Source: JBDTLH01 sp039934875
GTDB lineage: Bacteria; Acidobacteriota; Terriglobia; Terriglobales; Acidobacteriaceae
Assembly: GCA_039934875.1 (NCBI GenBank)
Contig: JBDTLH010000393.1
Coordinates: forward strand, 1-5,268
Reading direction: 5' to 3'
Length of the DNA: 5,268 bases
Below the pieces are notes generated by a model. That model saw only the letters and a list, made by a program, of their open reading frames with translations. It was not told the origin of the DNA and did not search any database. Shown piece by piece: positions 1 through 5,268 of the stretch. Each line of letters begins with the position of its first letter. Within the stretch, counting starts at the first letter, position 1. The position numbers and the translations under genes were made by a program.

Positions 1-753
1 CGGCGCCATGGTGGAATACATGGCCGCCAAATTCGGCGCCTCCCCCGACGATGACGAGCTCTTGGCATCCGGCAACTCTTCCATCAGCCGTTCAAACCTC
101 GATTGCGACCACGGGGATTTCAAGCCCACATGCTCCGCCACCGCCATGAACGCGCGCGGCACAACCTGCTGCTGCCCGGTCCCCGCATCCATTTTGGCCT
201 GCGCCGCGGTCGCCGCCTCCGGGCAGATATTCGCCGCCCCAATAATGCTTTGTTCCGCCTGCATCACCCGCTGCGGAGGCAACTGGTCCACAAATTCCGT
301 CGCGGTCTTGCAGTCCACTTGCCCGGTCTCCATCAGCGAAGCCGACGGCGTCTGCCCCGAACCGATCATCTGTCCTTCCAGCCGCACCCCTTCTGCCGCG
401 TACTGTTTCGCCAGCTTCGGATCCAAGGGCAACAGCACGTTCACTGCCGTCTCCAGCACCCGCAACCGGTCCTGTGGATCGGCGATGTTGCGCGCCACCG
501 CACTCTCAACCACATCCAATGCGAATTGCTGCTGCGGGCCCAGCTTTTTCGCCTTCGCTTTCGTCTCCGTCGCCGTCATCGACTTGGGAGCGCCGGTCTT
601 CTTCGCCTCGGTCCCGTGAGCAGCATCACTGCTTCCCGCCGTTTGCCCGGGAGCAGCCCCCGGCGCAGTCTGCGGCGCGCTCTGGGCCTGCAGAGACAAG
701 GACAGCGAGATCGCCAGCAAGGGCGCTGTAAGTAGAACAACTGTTTTTTTCAT
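1..753 (-). CDS. secreted protein of unknown function (partial, C-terminus outside window)
   Basis: The minus strand is open from an ATG at 753-751 to the left edge, giving 251 residues with no stop. The start is supported by a Shine-Dalgarno-like AAGGTGG (765-771) 11 nt upstream. The N-terminus is a clear Sec signal peptide: MKKT, then a hydrophobic stretch (VVLLTAPLLAISLSLSL), then an Ala/Gln/Ser cleavage zone (LQAQSA) near residues 22-26. There is no lipobox cysteine, so export to the periplasm or outside is more likely than lipidation. Residues 27-75 are rich in Ala, Pro, Gly, Thr and Lys and look disordered. From about residue 75 the protein appears helical and soluble, with only two cysteines seen (148 and 177), possibly a disulfide. 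A serine run occurs near residue 234. I recognise no named domain; proteins of this style are common as hypotheticals in Acidobacteriota. It is divergent from tadA. The signal peptide and RBS make me confident of strand and start, not of function. Confidence 0.8.
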   Translation of the reverse strand, partial: MKKTVVLLTAPLLAISLSLSLQAQSAPQTAPGAAPGQTAGSSDAAHGTEAKKTGAPKSMTATETKAKAKKLGPQQQFALDVVESAVARNIADPQDRLRVLETAVNVLLPLDPKLAKQYAAEGVRLEGQMIGSGQTPSASLMETGQVDCKTATEFVDQLPPQRVMQAEQSIIGAANICPEAATAAQAKMDAGTGQQQVVPRAFMAVAEHVGLKSPWSQSRFERLMEELPDAKSSSSSGEAPNLAAMYSTMAP

Positions 754-780
754 TTGGATTGATTCCACCTTACCCAGCCA

Positions 781-800
781 TCTTCTCACGCGCAAGAAGA
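781..800. repeat. 6-bp inverted repeat in the 5' leader of the secreted-protein gene
   Basis: TCTTCT (781-786) and AGAAGA (795-800) are perfect reverse complements separated by 8 nt. The repeat lies 28 nt upstream of the minus-strand start at 753, inside the 157-nt divergent spacer (754-910) shared with tadA. It could be an mRNA leader hairpin or a small operator. A stem this short can arise by chance. I see no convincing -35/-10 pair for either gene in the spacer; TATGTT on the minus strand near 811-816 is only a weak -10 candidate. Confidence 0.3.
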
Positions 801-910
801 CGCTAACATATCCCAGCACCAGGTATTAAGGCGGATTGTGCGAGGATTATTCGTTCTCCCGCAGACAATACAATCGAAGTTCGTCCGCAAGCTTCACTCA
901 CCCTACCCTC

Positions 911-1393
911 ATGCAGAATCGAAGCGCCGAGCAAGCCCAGCAAGACCAGATATGGATGCGACACGCGCTCGCCCTGGCACGCGCCGCCAGCGCCGCCGCA
1001 GAGGTCCCCGTCGGCGCCATCATTGTCTTCGACGGCAAGGTGATCGCTGAAGCCGCTAATCGCACCATCGCTCTGCACGACCCGACTGCGCATGCGGAAA
1101 TCCTGGCGTTGCGCGGCGCCGCCCTCTACCTCCAGAATTACCGCCTCACCGGATGCGAACTCTTCTCCACGCTCGAACCCTGTGCCATGTGCGCCGGAGC
1201 GCTGCTTCACGCCCGTATCTCGCGCCTGGTCTTCGCCGCTCCAGACCCCAAAGCCGGGGCCGCAGGATCCGTCCTTTCCATCCTCAACCACCCGCAACTC
1301 AATCACCAGATGCAGGTAGAATCCGGCCTCTGTGCCGCTGAATCGTCCGCACTGCTGCAAGAGTTCTTTCGCGGCAAGAGGGAGAGAGGCTAG
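911..1393 (+). CDS. tadA: tRNA-specific adenosine deaminase TadA
   Basis: This cytosolic zinc enzyme deaminates adenosine 34 to inosine in the tRNA-Arg(ACG) anticodon, so that one tRNA can read CGU, CGC and CGA. The 160-residue product matches the usual TadA size. The cytidine/deoxycytidylate deaminase signature is complete: H61-A-E63 (His zinc ligand and catalytic Glu proton shuttle) and P90-C91-A-M-C94 (two Cys zinc ligands), within TLEPCAMCAGALLHARI. The following GAAGS...NHPQLNH segment and the C-terminal LLQEFFR helix are also characteristic of TadA and separate it from guanine and cytosine deaminases. I chose ATG 911. The frame is open back to a TTG at 836, but those 25 residues resemble no TadA N-terminus, and the usual family start lies just before the QDQIWMRHAL helix. 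No strong Shine-Dalgarno precedes 911. The gene stands alone, divergent from the secreted-protein gene and convergent with the phosphoribosyltransferase. It ends in an ordinary TAG, which matters for interpreting the amber codon further on. Confidence 0.95.
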   Translation: MQNRSAEQAQQDQIWMRHALALARAASAAAEVPVGAIIVFDGKVIAEAANRTIALHDPTAHAEILALRGAALYLQNYRLTGCELFSTLEPCAMCAGALLHARISRLVFAAPDPKAGAAGSVLSILNHPQLNHQMQVESGLCAAESSALLQEFFRGKRERG

Positions 1394-1458
1394 CGGCTGG
1401 GTTTTAGGGCCTACAGATTAGAAATCACGAAGCCTTTAACGTTGCATGACGGCTAAAA

Positions 1459-1484
1459 TTCCCTGCACAAATACGACCAGGGAA
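1459..1484 (-). terminator. possible intrinsic terminator of the phosphoribosyltransferase gene
   Basis: TTCCCTG (1459-1465) and CAGGGAA (1478-1484) form a perfect 7-bp stem with a 12-nt loop. Read on the minus strand, the stem is followed directly by a TTTT run (1458-1455). It starts 22 nt after the TGA of the phosphoribosyltransferase, the right place for its terminator. The loop is long and the U-tract short, so termination may be weak. On the plus strand no T-run follows, so it is not a good terminator for tadA. Nothing else is evident in 1394-1505. Confidence 0.4.
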
Positions 1485-1505
1485 CAGGTGTTAGATGCGA
1501 TGCTG

Positions 1506-2153
1506 TCATCCCCTGGCGCCTCCACTCAATAGCTCCGCCACTTCTTCATCCGTCGTCTGCTTGAAATCCTGATACCACTCCCCTACCGCGGAAAAGCGCG
1601 GCGGCATCCGCGCGCAAATCACATCATCCGCCTCGCTCCGCAATAACTCGCAATTCTCCGCCGCAGCCACCGGTACTGCGACCACGATCTTCGCTGGACT
1701 ACCCGCGCGTAGCGACTGCACCGCCACGCTCATGCTCGCGCCGGTTGCAATCCCGTCATCCACCAATATCACTGTCTTCCCCTCCACGCCGCGCGAGACC
1801 GGTTCGCGGTCTCCGCGATAAAGCTTTTCCCTGCGCGACACCTCTTCCACTTCACGCGCCGCGATAGCATCGATGTCGCTTTCGTTCAGACCCAGCCTGG
1901 ACACGATCTGCTCATTTAGCACACGTATGCCCCCACTGGCCACCGCGCCAATCGCCAGCTCTTCCTGCCCCGGCGCACCCAGCTTCCGCACCACAAAAAC
2001 GTCCAGCGGAAGCTTGAGCGCCTGCGCCACCTCATATCCCACCGGAACCCCTCCGCGCGGCAGCGCCAGCACCAGCCCATCTCTCACGCCCGTGTATGCC
2101 CGCAGTTGCTCCGCCAGTGCCCTTCCCCCGTCCCGCCTGTCACGATATCTCAT
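1506..2153 (-). CDS. type I phosphoribosyltransferase (COG1926-like)
   Basis: The 215-residue product has the PRPP-binding signature of type I phosphoribosyltransferases at residues 128-140: VILVDD (adjacent acidic pair D132-D133) followed by GIATGAS, the loop that grips the 5-phosphate. An upstream LPRGG loop (31-35) is the family's pyrophosphate-binding loop region. The C-terminal segment around residues 189-206 (AVGEWYQDFKQTTDEEV) is typical of the uncharacterised 'predicted phosphoribosyltransferase' group COG1926, not of Hpt, Apt, PyrE or ComF. Such enzymes transfer a phosphoribosyl group between PRPP and a base or release it; the substrate of this group is not established and cannot be read from the sequence. 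The start at ATG 2153 is supported by a purine-rich GAAGGTGG just upstream (GAAGG about 6 nt from the ATG). The protein is soluble, has no signal peptide and is of normal length. The gene is divergent from the phosphatase gene with a 73-nt gap and convergent with tadA. Confidence 0.9.
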   Translation of the reverse strand: MRYRDRRDGGRALAEQLRAYTGVRDGLVLALPRGGVPVGYEVAQALKLPLDVFVVRKLGAPGQEELAIGAVASGGIRVLNEQIVSRLGLNESDIDAIAAREVEEVSRREKLYRGDREPVSRGVEGKTVILVDDGIATGASMSVAVQSLRAGSPAKIVVAVPVAAAENCELLRSEADDVICARMPPRFSAVGEWYQDFKQTTDEEVAELLSGGARG

Positions 2154-2185
2154 TGCCCACCTTCTCTTCCGCTAATTTCAGTTTC

Positions 2186-2214
2186 TCTCAGCCTCTCATG
2201 CCGCCCGGCTGAGA
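2186..2214. repeat. 8-bp inverted repeat in the divergent spacer, with a third copy of the motif
   Basis: TCTCAGCC (2186-2193) and GGCTGAGA (2207-2214) are perfect reverse complements separated by 13 nt. The core GGCTGAG recurs in direct orientation at 2238-2244, just inside the phosphatase gene and 31 nt from the right arm. The right arm ends 12 nt before ATG 2227, where a Shine-Dalgarno would be expected and none is seen. Candidate roles are an operator for the divergent pair or a hairpin in the phosphatase mRNA leader. This is inference from position and symmetry only. Confidence 0.4.
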
Positions 2215-2226
2215 CCCTCGTTTATC

Positions 2227-3195
2227 ATGGACGGGATGGCTGAGGCAGACCTCCAAAATCGTGGCGCCCAGGTGGAAAGCTTTTTGCTTGATCTCGCCGA
2301 TGCGCTCAACGCCACCCTCGAGCTCGATGTGCTGCTCAAGCGCGTCGCCGCCCTGGTGCGCGAGGTCATCGACTACAAGATATTCGCCATCCTCCTGCTC
2401 AATGAACAACGCCAGGACCTCTTCTTTCGCTTCCAAATCGGCCACGCCCCGGAGATCGAACGCCTGCGCATCAAAGTCGGACAGGGCGTCGTCGGCGCCG
2501 CGGTCGCGGAGCGCCGCGCCATCCTGGTCCCGGATGTCTCCAAATTCAAGGAATACATCTCTGCCCGCGAAGATGTAAAGAGCGAGCTCGCCGTTCCCCT
2601 CATCACCAAGGACCTCATGGTCGGCGTCATCGACATCCAATCCGACCAACTCGGCTACTTCACCGAGGAGCACGCCCGCCTGCTCTCGCTGGTCGCCTCG
2701 CGCGTCGCCGTCACCATCGAAAACGCGCGCCTCTATACCCGCGTATCCCGTCAGGCGCAGACCCTCAAGGTGCTCAATGAGATCAGCCGCGAACTCACCT
2801 CCATCCTCAACCTCGATCAACTCCTCAAGCGCATCGGAGACCTCCTCCTCCGCGTCATCGACTATCACATGTTTTCCATTCTTCTGCTCGACGAGAAGAG
2901 CGGCATTCTCAGCCACCGCTTCTCTCTGCGCTTCAATGAGAATGTCCACCTCAAGCATGACATCCCCGTGGGACGCGGCCTGGTCGGTTACGCCGCCGAA
3001 CACGCGCAGGCCGTCCTCGTCCCCGACGTCAGTAAAGACCCCCGCTACATCGCCCTCAATCCCGAGACCCGCTCCGAACTTTGTGTGCCGCTGCTCTATC
3101 AGAACCGGGTCATCGGCGTACTCGATCTCGAACACACCCGCCGCAACTACTTCACCGAGGACCACCAGCGCACCATCGCCACTCTCGCCGGTTAG
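2227..3195 (+). CDS. tandem GAF-domain protein (N-terminal part of the interrupted phosphatase)
   Basis: Up to the TAG this frame encodes 322 residues made of two similar GAF domains, evidently an internal duplication. GAF1 opens with FLLDLADALNATLELDVLLKRV and GAF2 with LNEISRELTSILNLDQLLKRI. Both then have VIDYxxFxILLL, a G[QR]G[VL]VG turn (GQGVVG, GRGLVG), LVPDVSK, SEL.VPL and VIGVLDLE/VGVIDIQ, and both close in YFTE(E/D)H followed by the long helix. GAF domains bind small ligands or act as redox and dimerisation sensors; no haem or bilin cysteine pattern stands out. ATG 2227 and ATG 2236 are both possible starts; neither has a good Shine-Dalgarno. As a stand-alone product it would be a sensor without an output domain and would lack the end of the GAF2 final helix, so it is more likely a truncated fragment than a designed protein. 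Confidence 0.6.
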   Translation: MDGMAEADLQNRGAQVESFLLDLADALNATLELDVLLKRVAALVREVIDYKIFAILLLNEQRQDLFFRFQIGHAPEIERLRIKVGQGVVGAAVAERRAILVPDVSKFKEYISAREDVKSELAVPLITKDLMVGVIDIQSDQLGYFTEEHARLLSLVASRVAVTIENARLYTRVSRQAQTLKVLNEISRELTSILNLDQLLKRIGDLLLRVIDYHMFSILLLDEKSGILSHRFSLRFNENVHLKHDIPVGRGLVGYAAEHAQAVLVPDVSKDPRYIALNPETRSELCVPLLYQNRVIGVLDLEHTRRNYFTEDHQRTIATLAG

Positions 3196-3273
3196 ATTGC
3201 CATCTCCATCGAAAACGCCCGCCTCTACGAGCGCATCGCCCAGCAGGAGGCGCGCCTCGAACGCGATCTCTCC

Positions 3274-3975
3274 ATGGCGCGCGAGGTACAGGTCAGCCTG
3301 CTCCCCCCCGATCTTCCCAAATTGCAAGACGCCGAACTCGCCGTCCGCTTCCAGTCCGCCCACGAAATCGGCGGCGATATGTACGACTTCTTCGAATATT
3401 CAAAAAAAATCACCGCCATCTCCCTGGGCGACGTCTCCGGCAAGGGCGCGCCCGCCGCGCTCTATGCCGCGCTGGTCAGCGGCCTCATGCGCTCTGTCGC
3501 GAAGCAAAAGCTCTCGCCTTGCAAAATGCTGCAATCGCTCAACAGCTCACTCTATGAGCGCGGCCTGGAGACGCAATTCTGCTCCATGATCTACGCCGTC
3601 TGGGACGCGGGTAAGCGCCGCATCAAAGTCTCCAACTCCGGCTCCCCGCGCCCCATCTTCTGCCGCCAAGGCGTGATTACAAAAATCGAAGCCACCGGCA
3701 TTCCGCTCGGACTCTTCGACTACTCCACCTACGACGAGATCACTCTCAAGGTCGCTCCCGGCGACGTCATCGCCCTCTTCAGCGACGGCATGTTGGACGC
3801 GCTCAACACCGCCGGCGAACTCTTCGCCCGTCCCCATCTCGAAGAACTGGTGGCAAAGAATTGCCACCTGCCCGCCACCGAACTCGTCGCCCTGCTCTTC
3901 AACGCCGTCCAGCAACACTCGGGAGACGTCGCGGCGTTCGACGATGAGACGGTGATCGTGTTCAAGGCCAACTGA
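3274..3975 (+). CDS. SpoIIE/PP2C serine phosphatase domain (C-terminal part of the interrupted phosphatase)
   Basis: This is the first ATG after the TAG and is in the same frame as the GAF part; it gives 233 residues covering the whole PP2C-like domain. Numbered on the full frame, the metal-binding motifs are all present: GGDMYD (D384, D387), LGDVSGKG (D402), FSDG (D520) and DDET (D572, D573). This is the RsbU/SpoIIE arrangement, which needs Mn or Mg to dephosphorylate serine on an anti-sigma antagonist. Initiation at 3274 is doubtful: no GTG, TTG or ATG lies in frame between 3196 and 3273, and the only AGGAGG (3245-3250) is 23 nt upstream, too far for efficient use. Residues 343-355, the usual RsbU linker helix (LERDLSMAREVQ), span this ATG, so an internal start would cut the linker. 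An A8 run (3402-3409) lies between the first two metal motifs. Catalytic function is conceivable if any product is made. Confidence 0.6.
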   Translation: MAREVQVSLLPPDLPKLQDAELAVRFQSAHEIGGDMYDFFEYSKKITAISLGDVSGKGAPAALYAALVSGLMRSVAKQKLSPCKMLQSLNSSLYERGLETQFCSMIYAVWDAGKRRIKVSNSGSPRPIFCRQGVITKIEATGIPLGLFDYSTYDEITLKVAPGDVIALFSDGMLDALNTAGELFARPHLEELVAKNCHLPATELVALLFNAVQQHSGDVAAFDDETVIVFKAN

Positions 3976-4068
3976 TTTGTAATCGGGTAATTGGTAATGG
4001 ATAACTGATAATGGATTTTCGATGATGAACAATTTGATTGTTGAGCAGCAAAGATTGCTATACGAATT
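3976..4068. repeat. AT-rich spacer with short imperfect repeats
   Basis: Base composition drops sharply to AT-rich just after the phosphatase TGA. The stretch has GGTAATTGGTAATGG-like units and an exact direct repeat of TAATGGAT (3995-4002 and 4009-4016). A small AT-rich hairpin, AACAAT-TTG-ATTGTT (4028-4042), follows. There is no T-run after it, so it is not a convincing terminator. No gene is visible. GGTAAT-type simple repeats resemble those scattered between genes in some environmental bacteria; that comparison is from memory. Confidence 0.4.
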
Positions 4069-4175
4069 GTCATCCTGAGCGCAGCGAAGGGCCTCGCGTT
4101 TTAGCCTCATCCGCGCTCCTCCGCAAAATCCGCAGCCAGCCCTTGCCCTTCTCGGTGTCCTCGTGGTGAATGCCC
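4069..4175. repeat. dispersed-repeat-like intergenic segment
   Basis: On the plus strand it begins GTCATCCTGAGCGCAGCGAAGG (4069-4090), a variant of a 'TCATCCTGAGCGAAGCGAAGG' sequence seen repeatedly between genes in Acidobacteriota and other environmental bacteria. On the minus strand it ends with TTCACCACGAGGACACCGAG (within 4147-4170), resembling the widespread 'ACCACAGAGGACACAGAG' intergenic repeat. The inner part is GC-rich (CTCATCCGCGCTCCTCCGC) with no supported gene. It abuts the TGA of the transporter gene on the right. Identification rests on remembered sequence families and internal style; copy number cannot be tested in this window. Confidence 0.5.
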
Positions 4176-5268
4176 TCACCGCAGCCAAACCACGAAGCAC
4201 CCGCCCACCACCGCCGTCCCCATCGCCAGCCACGCGATATAATCCCCCGGATGCCCGCTGTGCAGCCGCCGCAATGGCGCAAAGCCACTCTCCAGATAGC
4301 GCAGTCGCCGGCTGAACACCGTAACCAGCGCGAACACGAACGCCGCAAACAAAGCAATCAGGTTGTGCTCCGCGCTCTCTCGCATCGGACCCATGGACGC
4401 CGGCGGCAGCGCAATCGAGGCCCCATCAATCACCGCCGACTGATACGCGCTCTCGTTGGTGAAGAACTCGCCCGCCGAATCAACGACGCCGCGGAACTGC
4501 GGTATAAATAGCAGCGCCATCGAGCTGAATATCAATACCGCCGCCGGAACGAACAACATCGCCGGCACCCGCGCATGTTCCTCTTCCGTCTCCGGCAACT
4601 CGCCTACCTCGCTCGCCTGGTCTTTCGGCGCAGGCTCGCCCCATGCAAAAAAAGTGCGGAAGGTGAAGCGTAGAACCGCCGCCGCCGTGACTGCTCCGGC
4701 GAACATATAGATCCACTCCGTCCAGGCGAGGCCGAATGGCTTCGCCGCCTCAGACACATTCGCATCTCCCGCCAGCAGCAGAAACGGAGGCACCGCCGCC
4801 AAACCAATCGCGCCCAGGATAAACAGCGCCGGAGTAAACACCATTCCCTTGCCCCTGCCGTGCAGCTTGTTCTCGCCAATCTTCTGTAGGCGATGCAGCA
4901 CGATCCCCGCGCACAAAAATAATCCGCCCTTCACCAATCCGTGCCCCACCGCATAAAGAGCGAAACCCGCCAGCGCCTTGGCATTCAGCAGCCCCACCGC
5001 AATCAGCATCAGCCCGGCATGGCTCACCGTCGAGAACGCCAGCAGCCGCTTCAACTGATGTTGCTGGTAACACATCACCGCCCCGATGATCGCGGTGGTG
5101 ATGCCCAGGGCGACAAAGATCGCGCGCACCTCGCGGGTGTGGCTGGCCAGTGGAAATTGATAGATAGTCCAGAATATCCGCGCCACCGCATACAGCCCCA
5201 GCTCCACCATCACCCCGGAAAACAGCACGCATACCGGAGTCGGCGCGACCGCGTGCGCATCCGCCAGC
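4176..5268 (-). CDS. proton-conducting membrane transporter, HyfB/MrpD/NuoM-like (partial, N-terminus outside window)
   Basis: The minus-strand frame is open from the right edge to TGA at 4178-4176, giving 363 residues; the GTG at 5228 is an internal valine, not the start. The visible N-terminus, LADAHAVAPTPV, is the conserved loop before a core helix of the Proton_antipo_M family (NuoL/M/N, MrpA/D, HyfB). Further family marks are HQLKRLLAFSTVSHAGLM (visible residues 70-87, with K73) and GHGLVKGGLFLCAGIVLH (108-125, with K113, a likely proton-path lysine). About nine hydrophobic segments are visible, with an acidic loop (LPETEEEH) near 224-231. This protein sits in the inner membrane and moves H+ or Na+ as a subunit of a complex I-like, Mrp antiporter-like or hydrogenase-linked complex; which one cannot be decided without the neighbours. 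Two oddities: VMVELG where many relatives have Lys at the Glu, and AVPPFLLLAGDANVSEA in place of the usual GLPPFxGFxxK. The gene is convergent with the phosphatase. Confidence 0.85.
   Translation of the reverse strand, partial: LADAHAVAPTPVCVLFSGVMVELGLYAVARIFWTIYQFPLASHTREVRAIFVALGITTAIIGAVMCYQQHQLKRLLAFSTVSHAGLMLIAVGLLNAKALAGFALYAVGHGLVKGGLFLCAGIVLHRLQKIGENKLHGRGKGMVFTPALFILGAIGLAAVPPFLLLAGDANVSEAAKPFGLAWTEWIYMFAGAVTAAAVLRFTFRTFFAWGEPAPKDQASEVGELPETEEEHARVPAMLFVPAAVLIFSSMALLFIPQFRGVVDSAGEFFTNESAYQSAVIDGASIALPPASMGPMRESAEHNLIALFAAFVFALVTVFSRRLRYLESGFAPLRRLHSGHPGDYIAWLAMGTAVVGGCFVVWLR

Larger units (their letters stand above)
2227..3975 (+). pseudogene. RsbU-like GAF-GAF-PP2C (SpoIIE) phosphatase, interrupted by an in-frame TAG
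   Basis: One continuous frame of 582 sense and internal codons plus the final TGA encodes GAF1 (about residues 15-175), GAF2 (about 180-340) and a SpoIIE/PP2C serine phosphatase domain (about 350-582). Codon 323 (3193-3195) is TAG. It falls in the last GAF2 helix, in LAG-stop-IAISIENARLY; the matching site of GAF1 reads VASRVAVTIENARLY. Family members commonly have Gln here (LAGQIA), so a single C-to-T change from CAG is the simplest explanation. There is no frame change and no other damage, and all phosphatase motifs are kept, so the lesion looks recent or is a sequence error. RsbU-type enzymes dephosphorylate an anti-sigma-factor antagonist and so switch a sigma factor or other output, with GAF domains sensing ligand, redox or a partner. 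The two halves are described separately. If the TAG is real the intact protein is not made, barring readthrough. Confidence 0.7.

Noticed and set aside
8..735. Plus-strand open frames across the left end (8-619, 103-735)
   Set aside because: Cys/Ser- or Arg-rich translations without domains. The minus strand has a signal peptide, an RBS and uninterrupted coding through the same bases.
836..910. N-terminal extension of tadA from TTG 836
   Set aside because: The 25 extra residues do not resemble TadA N-termini, and ATG 911 gives a normal family length.
803..1360. 185-codon minus-strand frame opposite tadA
   Set aside because: Shadow of tadA; the plus strand carries the full deaminase signature and this frame has no recognisable motif.
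3193..3195. TAG read as selenocysteine-like or pyrrolysine recoding
   Set aside because: Selenocysteine uses TGA. Nothing here suggests pyrrolysine, the site is not catalytic, and family similarity points to an ordinary Gln codon.
2188..3363. 391-codon open frame on the minus strand opposite the phosphatase
   Set aside because: It mirrors the GAF coding frame; long antisense frames are expected where third positions are G/C-rich. The product is an acidic, repetitive sequence with no recognisable domain, and the plus strand has clear GAF motifs.
2777..3589. 270-codon plus-strand frame overlapping the phosphatase in another phase
   Set aside because: Ser/Pro/Arg-rich out-of-frame translation of the GAF2 and PP2C region; no domain.
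4028..4042. AACAAT-TTG-ATTGTT hairpin as a terminator for the phosphatase gene
   Set aside because: The stem is short and AT-rich with a 3-nt loop and no following T-run; too weak to call.
3547..4233. 228-codon minus-strand frame across the phosphatase end and the intergenic repeat
   Set aside because: It spans two unrelated regions, including the dispersed repeat, and overlaps the true ends of both neighbouring genes; no motif.
1..5268. CRISPR array, tRNA or rRNA gene, insertion sequence, or multi-gene defence system
   Set aside because: No regularly spaced repeats, cloverleaf-like sequence, transposase motif or defence-type domain was seen.

Overview
The window is high-GC bacterial DNA with strongly G/C-biased third codon positions, densely packed with genes. 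Gene content fits a soil or environmental Acidobacteriota-like bacterium: a GAF-GAF-PP2C signalling phosphatase, a COG1926-type phosphoribosyltransferase, an unrecognised secreted protein, and intergenic DNA carrying 'TCATCCTGAGCGCAGCGAAG' and 'CACCACGAGGACACCGAGAA' type repeats. This assignment is an inference from style and content; there is no rRNA or other marker gene to settle it.

Layout, left to right. (1) Positions 1-753, minus strand: N-terminal 251 residues of a secreted protein of unknown function, running off the left edge. (2) Positions 754-910: divergent spacer with a small inverted repeat. (3) Positions 911-1393, plus: tadA, the tRNA adenosine deaminase, complete. (4) Positions 1394-1505: convergent spacer with a hairpin that may terminate the next gene. 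(5) Positions 1506-2153, minus: a complete type I phosphoribosyltransferase. (6) Positions 2154-2226: short divergent spacer with an 8-bp perfect inverted repeat. (7) Positions 2227-3975, plus: an RsbU-like GAF-GAF-SpoIIE/PP2C phosphatase reading frame cut by one in-frame TAG at 3193-3195. (8) Positions 3976-4175: AT-richer convergent spacer, then a dispersed-repeat-like segment. (9) Positions 4176-5268, minus: C-terminal 363 residues of a proton-conducting membrane transporter (HyfB/MrpD/NuoM-like), running off the right edge.

The genes do not form one operon. Strand alternates at every boundary (- + - + -), so each is probably expressed alone or with genes outside the window. Functions are housekeeping (tRNA wobble editing), signalling (partner-switching phosphatase), nucleotide or nucleoside-related metabolism (phosphoribosyltransferase) and ion or energy transduction (antiporter-like subunit).

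The main item of interest is the amber codon inside the phosphatase. Both sides remain in the same frame, all four metal-ligand motifs of the phosphatase are intact, and family similarity suggests a one-base CAG-to-TAG change. I do not see a convincing novel multi-gene system in this window.
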